From positions 1 to 64,000 of the forward strand of contig CDMY01000897.1 of the NCBI GenBank assembly GCA_001179505.1: a DNA stretch of 64,000 nucleotides, given 5' to 3'. Under the pieces are notes generated by a model that worked only from the letters and a program-made list of their open reading frames with translations, was not told the origin of the DNA and searched no databases. This DNA comes from Vitrella brassicaformis (Eukaryota; Sar; Vitrellaceae). Positions 54,438 through 64,000 of the stretch are shown here, piece by piece. Position 1 is the first letter of the stretch; each line of letters opens with the position of its first letter. Both the position numbers and the translations under genes were made by a program.

Positions 54438-57400
54438 ATGGCTTCTTTGAAATTGCTTCTCCCCCTGCTCTCCTTCGCTGCATGCGGCACCGGTGATGAC
54501 CGTCCCCTTGGGCCATCGTTTCTCCTCCAGTCCTCCAGGGACAACGCCACCCAGCCATTCTCGTTTGATGACGTGGACGCCCTTATGGAAGTCAATGACC
54601 CGTTCAGCCCGTCATTTCCCGTCCCTTTTACCAACATGGGGATCAGCGGTGGCGGGGATACAGCAGGCGAGTGGACACTTACCGAACTGTACAACGGCCT
54701 CCAGGTCTGTAGCAGTACTCGAGCCACTGCACACGTACAATCCCGTCTCCCGTTCGCTTCTCTGTGTCAGCCGCCCTTCAGCGAAAAAGGGCGAGGGGCG
54801 TGTGAGCATGTGAGAAGGCGACGAGTCTATCGACGGAATGGGCACAACTGTGATCGTCGCATTCTCTTTTTCGACCAGGTCAAAGAGTTGTTTTTTGAGA
54901 GGTGGGATGTGAGGGGGATCGTTAGGAAGCACGTGAACCGATACATTCTGGAGACAGCCAAGAAGCAAGACACCATTGTCCAAGGCGCAACGAGGGCCTT
55001 TTTGCTCAAAAGAGTTGCAACGGGGATACAGACCTACGTCGACAGTCACATCTGCGACGTAAGCACGTACAGAACCGTGGGCGACGAGACACAAGACACG
55101 TCCACGTGGCATCGATGTAGATTATCCCGTTTCTTGTGGGCCGGCATCCAGTGGTTCGGCTGTTGATAAGACAGGCAGCAAAGATACCGAAAGAAATCGC
55201 CAAGGATGTCCTCGCGTGGTACTCAGAGACGATCACAAAGACCGCCACGCAGCTGGGCTCCATTATGAGCGTGACAAGCGCCCAGGTACCTTCCCACCTA
55301 CCATCCCACCGAGGCTGTCTAATTGGTACATCATGTGTTTGTGGCTATTTCAGGTTTGCAAAAAGGACACTGACATAATACCACTGGACCAAGGGCCAAA
55401 GTGTCTCAATGACAACGGTGGGCAGGCAGCTGGACTTCTGGAAAAGCAACGTCGAGACACCGTTTGGGTGACTCCGGCTCTCTGTCTTGTGCATCTGTCG
55501 GGTCGACTGTGTGTTTGGTGCGATGCAGATAAGTTGTCGGCTTCCTGGTCATTGGGTGTCTTCGGCACCATCCGTGAGGCGCGGTGCTGCAGCGCACCAG
55601 GAAACATGAATTTCATGACTAAAAAGGGCGAGCTGAAGCGTGCTGCTGACTACCTAAAGCCGTCGCTGCAGCACAAGTAAGAAAGCATTCATCCCTGCAT
55701 GCATTCACGCAGCCAGTACGGGAGGACAAGGAGCCATATTTCCTGTCCTCTCTGCAGAGACATGTCTTACTTCGATTGTTCCTTCTTTGAGGAATTCCAC
55801 AGAGAAAAGACTGGAGAGGTGCGCGCAGATACCTGATACGGTACATACTCTATTTGGATGCATCATCAGATTCGCAAGTGCTGGTCGCCGTCGGACCCCA
55901 TTTCAGACATCCTTTCACTCAATCCTTCCAGCGCTGTCGACTACAAGTGCAAGTGCGTCGACAGAAAGACATTCGAGGCGGCAGAAGCGGCGGGGCAGCA
56001 GGCGGCCTACGACAACATCACTTCCGGCTCGTCACCAGACATGTGAATGGACTAACAGACGCTGGACTCCCTTGCATGCTTGGCGCTCGCTGTCCGGTTG
56101 TGTATGCAGCGTGGAGTTTGCCTTCCATTGGCTTGTGTCCGGGTTGATCAGCTCCTACCTCGTCGAAACGAGCGGCAGCAAACACAAAGATGCGGTCGAG
56201 TATGCCCAGTATTACCCAGCCAACAAGAATATGGCTTGTTCTGGTACGGGCGTCCTCCGACAAGGGCAGTGTTGGCCCTTCGATCCATGCCCGGCGGAGT
56301 ATCCCCATCTGTGCCTGTTTGCGTCTCGGTGTGCACGACATGCGTTCGCCTGCGCCGACGCTGTTGCAGAAGAGTGAGACACAGACAGACAGACAGACAG
56401 AGGGCAATGGCCGCTCTCCTGGCCGACTGATAGCGTCGGGAGGGTTGCGTCCGCTCTGCTCCAAATCCCACAAGCCGTTCTGGTGAGCAAGAAGGTTATG
56501 CTAACCGACACTGCGCTCGAGGTAAGTAAATGAGCAAGGCGTCCCGTTCGGTAAGGTCATATGCCTGTCTCCATGTGTGCCGATGTACCCCACACAGGTC
56601 CTCAAGACGATAGGGCTGTCTGCACGAATGCACTTTTTCCTCAAAGACAGCAAGGCGGCCATCGCTAAGGTGATGGAAAGAGTGACGATGCCGGCACTGC
56701 CGCCATTTGTTAAGAAGCCTCGCAAGCTGCACTACGTGGAGGCGGCTGCTCTGGTGTGGATGGCGTGGGCGCTGGTGCTGCTGAAATCTTCTCTCCTGGT
56801 GGCACACAAGGCCCAAAGTCTCATTGGCGTCCTGGCGGCCCCGGACTTCTGGGATGTAAGCGGCTGCAAAGATGCATGCAGAAAGACAGATAGACAGACA
56901 GACAGACAGGTAACACATGCAAAAATTAGCAGTTCGTGTCTCCCGTTTCTCTGCATGTGTCTTTCTTCTCTCTTTATGCACACACGGCCGTGTGCAGCTG
57001 TACGGCCTGTGGGAGGGATTTGGAGAGATCAGCCTTTCATCCGTGAGACCGAAAACGGGCTTGACAAACACATACTCACATCCATTGAGTATGTTGTGTG
57101 CAGGAGAAAGAGTCAAGGGCACCCTCAACAAGTGGCTCAGAAGATACGGCTACTTCCAAAAAGAAGACTTCGTGAAAGAGCACGAGTACGTGGTGGGCAT
57201 ACTCAGCAAAATCAAATGGACTAGCTTGCTCACGGGCGTCGCAGTCGCGGACCTCATCAGTAAGCGAGCGCTACAATCGCGAGCTGTATCGATGGCAACA
57301 ACTGCTGGGCTGTCTCTGTCTGTCTCTCTCTGTTGTGTTCCATACGGTGGTCAGAGGCCATTTCAAGTCTGCGCGGAGCTTTCAAGCAGATGGGACACTC

Positions 57401-57850
57401 GGAGCAGTGCGAGTATCCCGAGGTGGGAATCGACTGAGTGTGTGTGTTGCACGTCGTGGTATAGTAGTGAGACACATGTGGCCTCTGCTCGTGCTGCGAC
57501 CTATCTTATACATGTATGTGGGCATGAGGTGCTACGACCCTCACACATAGCAACCGAATTTGACCCCATCGAGGGCGCACAGCAGGTGATGTCACTCAGT
57601 CTTACACCCCACGCCGACCTTTGTATGGAAGACACAGACACAAGAAGGGAAAACCGGCACATTGCTTTCTTCCTATGGAGACGACAAAGGCCTGGACCCC
57701 AAGGCTCATCGCTGCAAACAGCAGACGGACAGGTGCGAGGCATGCAGGCCCTCTATGTGTCCTGCAGGCTTCTTTGGCCCCTGCATGGTTTGTGCAGCTC
57801 CCTTGCCTAGTCGCGTACACGGGTCACTGATAGGTCTGGATGACCGATAA
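54438..57850 (+). CDS. Secreted Cys-containing protein, unknown family
   Basis: About twelve exons. The start MASLKLLLPLLSFAACG at 54438 is a signal peptide, only 18 bases after the C run of the assembly gap. Readable exon products include VKELFFERWDVRGIVRKHVN, IPFLVGRHPVVRLLIRQ, VCKKDTDIIPLDQG, FGTIREARCCSAPGN, MSYFDCSFFEEFH, KCWSPSDPISDIL with YKCKCVDRKTF, FHWLVSGLISSYLVET, GQCWPFDPCPAEYPHLC, LVWMAWALVLLKSSLLVA and a last Cys cluster (RCKQQTDRCEACRPSMC, AGFFGPCMVCAAPLP). The junctions in the last 800 bases are uncertain. Even Cys spacing with a leader peptide suggests an extracellular or vacuolar protein. No domain is recognised. It ends 148 bases from the stop of the convergent membrane paralogue B. 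Confidence 0.6.
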
Positions 57851-57998
57851 TGGTGGACAGAAACAACACGGAGGTCAGCAAAGATTGCTTTCGCCCTGAA
57901 AAAATGCCCGCTCAGCGTACCGAGCGGAAAGTGGTTATGCGGGGTCCTGACCAGAAAGAAAGTCCCATGAATCCGGAGGCTTTTGATCTGACGTGAGC

Positions 57999-60900
57999 TT
58001 ACAGGAGGACAATTGGATAGACAGGCGAGATCGTGAGAGAGCCCAACATGACAAGGAGAAACGTCCACTCGCCCAGGAACTTGGAGACAAGCATCCGCCC
58101 TGAACGCAATATACAGAGATACACACACACACACACATACGAACACACACGAACACACACACACACACACGCACACACACTGCTATTGGATGTCTCCCTT
58201 CCCTACTTGGTGTGGGCAGGTATGGCTTGCAGATGGACAGCACCAGGTAGGTGGTAATGCTGTTGAAGACCGTTGTGAAGACGGTAAACCTGTGGCAGCA
58301 AAGAGCACATTTTTGGTCAGATAGATAGAGAGGCAGACAAGATAGACGGATACATTCAAGTCAATTCCTTCCCCTTGTTCCCCTTTTGCGTACATGAAGA
58401 ATCTGTCGAATGCCTCTTGACTGAGGTCGGTGAAGGCGGGGTACAGGTGGCCAGATGGCGCTACGTTCCGTATGTACCACATGTAGAGAAACACTTGGAA
58501 TGGGCCGATTATCTGCACACAACCAACAGGCAATCAAGCCACCAAGGACAGGCAGATGCGCGATGCATGTCTCCCTCCCCCGCCTCACCAACCTCTGTGA
58601 AAGCTTGAATGAGGAAGGTACCAAAGGCGGCCGTCACGTCCTCAAAGATGCGATCGTCCAACGTATAGATGGACAGCAGCTCCCCCGTTCCCCCCCTCAC
58701 CAGCGACACAATTGCCGACGAACGGCGCCCTGTGGACGCCACAAGACTCTTGATCGACGACCGGCGCTTTGCTTGATACGCCTCGAGCTCCTTATCGAGC
58801 TGCTCCATCTCCTTCGCCTTCTCCGCGACTGTCACGCTCTTTCTCTGCGGGATCGGCTGCTGCTGCTGCTGCTGCTGCTGTGGGGGCTCATCGGATTGGG
58901 AGGAGGCTTGGAAATCGCTCGTCTGGCTCTGAGGCGACAGGACGTCGTCAGGCACGGCCTTGTTATCGGCGTGAAGGTGCCCGATGGTGACTTGTTTGAC
59001 CGGCGGCTGCATCGAGAACATGGCTGCCACGTCACTTTCCTGCTGCTGCTGCTGCTGCTGGTCTTCAGTGTTGCCATTGTCGGCTGCTGCTCCCTCTTCA
59101 ATGTCGTTGTGGTCCCTGAGATGTTGGGTGGTGTGTGCGGTAAGATACTTGGCTAGCGCGCTGTGGCGGCGAGACGCCATGAACGCCTCCGGGTTCTTCC
59201 TTTGAGTGTTTGGCGAGTGCACGTTTGGCAATGTCTCCATGCCGTAGCCTGCCGTATGTATACATCAACGCAAGACGATAAGAGCTAAGTACCCTGACTG
59301 CATGGAGATGTGTGTACCGACCGCATGTGAGGACAAGGAGCAGGTTAGACCACAGGCACCTGCAGCAGCTCTCCAGAGTGAAACTCCTCTGCGGCTGCTT
59401 GGCACGCCTGTACTCGCCTGTGGACGTCACGCGACGCACCGCTCTGTTGTGCTCCTGCATTGCATGCATGCCGTAGTCAGTCAATGAAGGAGGTGCGTAC
59501 TCGCTCTCCTTGGCTTTGCTTTGCTTGGTTCACCTACGCGGATGATGGTATAGGCCGGGTAGGCAAGAAACAGGCACCGCTGGAGCGCCGACATCCAGAA
59601 CTGGCATCATACAGACATACAAGTATGGACCATGGCTGCCTGTTTCTGCCTGTCTTACCACCCACACACGGATCGTTGGGAACAAGATAGACATGTACCT
59701 GTAGGCCAGGCAACAGATCGATCAGCCTGCGGGTCACTTACACAGTATGTCTGTGAGCGAACAGGTGTCAATGAGGTGCTCACATCGTGGTGACCATTTC
59801 AGGCAACCTAATGCAGAAAGAGCACAACGACATGATGAATGAGAAAGGTTTTTTGAACGACATATATATACAGACAGACATACATGGCTCCTGCGATCTC
59901 CATCTTCCTCCTGGTCTTTCTCAGCACGTTCCTCGCGAAGTAAACCAGGTAATATCTGCGGACAGACAGAGAAACAAATCGATGTGCATCCATCACTCAT
60001 GTCCCTCCGTTGGCCTGCCCGAATGTAGGAAAGATGAAGACCAGCATTCCCTCCACGAAGGCCTGCTTGTGCTGCGCGGCCAACACGACCAATGACGTGT
60101 ACAGCACCACCGCCAGCCAGAGGGCCGGCGCAAACATGCAGATGAAGGTGCAGAAGAGCCAGCGCTTGAAGCCCTGCAGACACGCATTCACCGCCGGCCG
60201 TCAGAGAGAGAGAGAGAGCAACAGCCATCCTGGGGTTAGCGAGCCCACCTACCCAGGAGCTGGTCCAGTAGCGCTCCTTCCACTTAGGCAGAGCAAAGAG
60301 GACGCAGAAACACCTACAAGGCCGGAAGTAACAAGAAATACGCGCATTCAATCCGTTCCTCGTGTATCTGGCTCACTGGACAACGAATATCGGTATTCCA
60401 ATGACGAAGGCATGCGCAGGCACACCTGGTAGGGAGAAGACGGAACCATGTCTCCTTTTAAGTGCGCCACGCCATATGAATTCGCTTTTGCGCCTTTTTC
60501 TGTGCTGAGGATAGGTCACCGGTGACTCCTGAGCCAGCACTGATGCCCAGGGTAATTGCTGGCCCTATGAGACCCGGAACGAATGACCACTGAATGAAAT
60601 GCAAGCAGGCAGGCCACAGATATGAATGCGTCCGTCTGTCTGTCTGTCTCTGACCAAGAGTGTCCAGAAGGTTATTTGCTCCGAAAGAAACCCGGGGATC
60701 CAGGTACAGGGTAGGGCACCTATCAACAGACGAAACTAGAGAGAGAGGGAGAGAGCCTGAGAAGGCAATATGTCTCTCAGTTTCTTGTCTTCACCATTGG
60801 CAGGTAGCCCCAAAAGTAGAGTATCTGGTCCTGTAGAACACGCATCCATTCCTCATCTATGGCCAGACATTGACAAAGATCGAAGGAAGGAATACGTTCA

Positions 60901-61837
60901 TCACCTGCCATGGCTGATCCTCCTGAACGCATAAAATTCAGAGAGAAAGAGAGAAAGAGAGAAAGAAAGAAAGAAACAGAATGAAGGAAAGAAAGAGACA
61001 CGGAGGTAGGTCGATCAAGTGTCTTACGTACATCTTTGAGGGGCATGCTATTCCATATCAGCCCCATCAACGTGGGGACGAGCGCCAGAAAAATGATGCG
61101 GCAGGACACAAACATGAGGTCGCCCACCGGCCCCGTGCAGCGTTCCCGCTGAGGGCTGTCCAGCACCCACGTGGTGATTATACTGTCGTCATCGCCAAAG
61201 GCCGACCTACAGATGCCACCAGATCCCTCCATGCAGACAAAACACATCCGGCTACTCTGCCCTCCCAATCAAGCATTTAAGGCCACCTGACGGCGTCGAT
61301 AAAAGCCACAACGCGCCCGCTCCTGAAGAAGCTGTCGAACAATGATCGCCGCGTCGACGCGTCTCCGCCCTCCTCCGACTGAAAAGCCTGTGACCCGCCA
61401 CTCGCAGCCAGGGCCTGGCCGTCCTCGCCCCTGCGCGACAGCATCACAGACTTCTTCTTGCTGTCAGGAGACGGCAGCGGCAGACTCGGTCCTGGCGCGG
61501 TCGTGTCTGTCGGGTGTGTGTCGACCTCTCCTGGAAGCCCCTCGAGCTCTGGCGCTGTCTCGTTGGTGTCAACGAAGAGAGCCTCGCCCACTGCAGGGAT
61601 GTTTGATGCCCATGTCGGGCTGTCTTCAAGTATGGACGCGGCTTGCGAATGGGCGCCTGGTGACGCATCGGTGTCGCCTGTGGGGAGGTGAACGGTCCTG
61701 TTGATCTCTTCATTTTCTTCCAGAGGGGGAGGGGAGGCAGGAGAGCCCATGGCTGGTCCGGGGCGGCTCAGCTTCTGGTTCTTGTCGGGTCGGATGACAA
61801 CAGAAACATCGTCTGAACGCGTGGGCCCTTCCGTCAT
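57999..61837 (-). CDS. Uncharacterised multi-pass membrane protein, paralogue B
   Basis: Many exons on the minus strand from MTEGPTRSDDVSVVIRPD (61837) to the stop at 57999-58001. A Pro/Asp-rich head of about 160 residues is followed by SAFGDDDSIITTWV, RIIFLALVPTLMGLIWNSM, QILYFWGYLP, PGVPAHAFVIGIPIFVVQ, CVLFALPKWKERYW, FKRWLFCTFICMFAPALW, VLRKTRRKMEIAGAM, a Phe/Tyr-rich helix (RCLFLAYPAYTII), EHNRAVRRVTSTGEYRR, a Gln-rich charged loop, RRSSIKSLVASTGRRSS, LLSIYTLDDRIFEDV, FQVFLYMWYIRNVAPSG and the end LTISPVYPIVLL. This matches paralogue A (31580-35201) block by block, including the identical last twelve residues and the DDDSIITTWV loop. The two genes point in opposite directions about 23 kb apart. 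The function is unknown; the Gln/Asp-rich loops differ most between the copies. Confidence 0.72.
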
Positions 61838-62040
61838 GACTCACAGATTGGGAACTCTATCGTCTTCTCTGGCGACACCGAAAGCAGCGACATGGTCACA
61901 CCAAAGAATGAACGCATGTCGTGCCAGGGCAGCCGGAGGGGGGCGTCGGGATCGGGCTCACACTAAGCTCGCAGGTAGGGTGCTCCCTGAAACCGCTGCC
62001 TGGCGCTTGCACAACCGCTCTCGAGGAAGAGATCTGGGAA
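61838..62040. promoter_or_regulatory. Divergent promoter (203 bp)
   Basis: 203 bases between the start of membrane paralogue B and the ATG of the gene at 62041. No repeated or palindromic motif is obvious. Confidence 0.35.
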
Positions 62041-62991
62041 GATGGATGCGCAGTTCCTCTCTGCCAATTCGAAGCAGACGCCCTTCCATCCCGCCCACTC
62101 CAACAAGGATGACCAGAGGTCCACCTACTTCGGCAGGCACTCGCCCTCGCGTACGTGAGATCCAGAGGAACGCACGCGTACCTGCAGCCCCCCCACTCAT
62201 TCACAGATCCGTCATCTGGGATGTTTCTTGCTTGCAGCTGGTGAGCGGCGTGCTGGCGGCTTCACATCCCCCCGCCGCGACCGTCGCTCTGTGAGGGATC
62301 TGCCCGCGGAACTGTCGGAGTTCCAGCTTCCTAAGGGTGCTGATCGGGGCGCACAAACGATAGGAGGCTGGCAAGAGGGTATGCATGTGTTGTTGCCTGT
62401 ACTCCTTTCAGGCGCGTCGTGGCTGGAATGGACTTCGACGAAGGCTCCCCGGGAAGGCCTCACCAACGTCGCGGTGAGGAAGACACACACAGGAATGGCG
62501 TCAGTCAGTACTGTGCTGAGACGGCACTCGTGTGGGTGACGTATAGGTCAAGATCGAAGGCGTCAGGGGCGAGATCACCAAGGCAGAGCTGCACGAGGCA
62601 ATCAGTAAGGGCATCTATGCAGCCCCACAGAGCAGACGGCTTGCAGCAGACACCATCACGTCACTGTGGGGTGTGTGTGTCACAGAGGAGCTGATCACGC
62701 ACAGCGGTTTCCAGAAGATGTACTGTGCCGTTGACCCCACGCCCACGCAGTCGACCCTGCAGATCTATGTCACATTCACACTCGACGATGCCGGGTCAGT
62801 CAACAGCATTACAAAACACAGGCGACAAGGCACGTTCCCGTTCTGGCTTGTTGTCCTTCAGAGTTCGCCGCGCCGAGCGTGTCAAGACTCGCACCGACGG
62901 TGTGGATCAGGCCATTCTGGTGCCCAACGCATGGAAGGGCCGACTGGTCGCCTCAATGGGCACTCTCATCGTCCCCGACCAGCACAACTGA
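62041..62991 (+). CDS. Small conserved-looking protein, possibly pellicle/IMC-associated (guess)
   Basis: About six exons in phase give roughly 220 residues. The start is MDAQFLSANSKQTPFHPAHS, then a Tyr/Phe-Gly-Arg phrase (RSTYFGRHSPS), LPAELSEFQLPKGADRG, TIGGWQEGASWLEWTSTKAP, VKIEGVRGEITKAELHEAIS, SRRLAADTITSLW, ITHSGFQKMYCAVDP, TLQIYVTFTLDDAG and the end MGTLIVPDQHN. The regular alternation of beta-like phrases and the Trp-rich middle suggest a compact cytosolic domain. There is no signal peptide or membrane helix. A relation to small alveolate inner-membrane-complex proteins of the PhIL1 kind came to mind, but I could not verify it. Head to head with membrane paralogue B. Confidence 0.6.
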
Positions 62992-64000
62992 GCGAGGCGT
63001 ATTGTCTTGTCCTTTTGGCCTTCGCATTTCATTCTGTGTGCGTCACTCACGAGCTCGCTGCCTGCCTTGTCATATTGCGCCTGCCCGGTACTGGTCAGCT
63101 GCTCACTCAGCACAGTGTGGCAGCTGACAAGTGCGGGGCGGGGGTGGGATGACAAGGCGGACAGCGAGACCCGATCCCATGTCATATGTCCACCATCCAT
63201 GCGACTGGGCACTCGTCGGTACGTTTCCCATGGGTGACACGAACAGACAGACAAGGAACAGACAGACAGACAGGCGACACCAACAAGATGGTTGTGAGAG
63301 CAAACCTGTGGTATGCAGCGTATGGCGTACGTCGTACATGTGGGTCTATGGTATCTGTCGGTGTATGGTGTATAATAATGTATCAGAGAGGGGCAGGCAG
63401 CCTTTTTTGCTGTCTGTCCATATGAGCCCTGTGGTGTGGTGCTATATGTGGGTGTTTGTATGATACGCAGTGTGGCACATGTGGTGTGGATCCGATCCGG
63501 ATGCTATGCGATGCGATGCGGCAGGCCGCTTTTTCGGTCTGCTGCATCTGTCTGTGTGTCTCGTGAGTCTATCTCGTGAGTCTATCGCGGTGGTGGTTTG
63601 TGTATGCTGGCTGCATGTGGGTGTGGCGTGGGGTTGAACTGACACACACAGACTGACTGGTGGTGTGGTGGTTCGTTTCACTTGAGAAAAGATGTGTCCG
63701 CGCGTCCGTTCGTCTGTCAAATCTGTCACGATGATGTAATGTGTACGATCCCCCCCATCCCTCCCTCTCTCTCTCTCTCTCTCCCGTCCCTTGCTACGTG
63801 ACAAAACACCTCTTATCGGTCATGTCAGCGCACCCCCCCACCCCCCATACAGGCGTCACGTCAACACATCCAAGGCAGCCAGCCGCGCATGCACACAAGC
63901 AGTCTACCGAAGGGTCCTCCTTCCATCCATCCGCCTCTCTATCAGTCCGTTGGTTGGTTCGTTCGTTGTCTACATAGAAGCATAAAACACCAGCCCGCGA
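62992..64000. other. 3' flank with simple repeats to the window end
   Basis: AGACA repeats at 63244-63272, a TCTC run at about 63765-63785, a C-rich tract at 63826-63850 and CCAT/GGTT repeats near the end. The open frames here are repeat-driven. No gene is supported. Confidence 0.5.

Noticed and set aside
1-64000. tRNA, rRNA or snRNA genes
   Set aside because: No cloverleaf-like or snRNA-like sequence was recognised by eye. A covariance-model scan was not possible, so absence is not proven.

Overview
The window reads as nuclear DNA of an intron-dense, GC-rich protist. Nearly every gene is split by short introns (about 45-120 bases) that carry (TCTG)n and (TG)n runs. Alveolate-style proteins (long low-complexity inserts, calcyphosin-type EF hands, secreted Cys-rich proteins) and one possible plastid-type presequence suggest a chromerid alga such as Vitrella. 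This rests on general appearance and was not tested by a search. An assembly gap of 300 N lies at 54105-54404.

Left part (1-20.5 kb). A partial open frame runs off the left edge. It is followed by an MFS_1-like (MFSD6-type) transporter (1047-3765) and a secreted alkaline-phosphatase-like protein (4528-6946). Next comes a 2.3-kb repeat-bearing spacer, a broken cold-shock-domain relic (9234-9486), three uncharacterised genes (9806-10528, 10719-12299, 12480-13298), a large membrane protein on the minus strand (14027-18711) and a decayed PIF1/Helitron-type helicase (19500-20063).

Central and right part (20.5-63 kb). Genes alternate strands almost perfectly. In order they are an FBXW5-like F-box/WD40 protein (+), splicing factor PRP38A (-), GPI mannosyltransferase PIG-V (+), a Cys-rich secreted protein (-), multi-pass membrane paralogue A (+), a small basic/acidic protein (+), an Atg18/WIPI propeller (-), an SLC37-like transporter (+), a TPR protein (-), a UVR-motif propeller protein with a possible plastid presequence (+), a Gln/Pro-rich protein with an in-frame TGA (-), a calcyphosin-like EF-hand protein (+), a secreted Cys-containing protein (+), membrane paralogue B (-) and a small conserved-looking protein (+). 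Six neighbouring pairs are head to head with only about 85-250 bases between start codons, so promoters are probably shared or bidirectional.

The genes do not form one pathway. Housekeeping functions (splicing, GPI anchors, autophagy, transport) are interleaved with lineage-type secreted and membrane proteins. The most interesting unexplained items are the inverted pair of uncharacterised multi-pass membrane paralogues, the in-frame TGA after a signal-peptide-like segment, and repeated or palindromic motifs inside the short divergent promoters. Exon boundaries were placed by hand from GT/GC...AG sites, reading phase and protein continuity; CDS coordinates are spans from start codon to stop codon and include introns.
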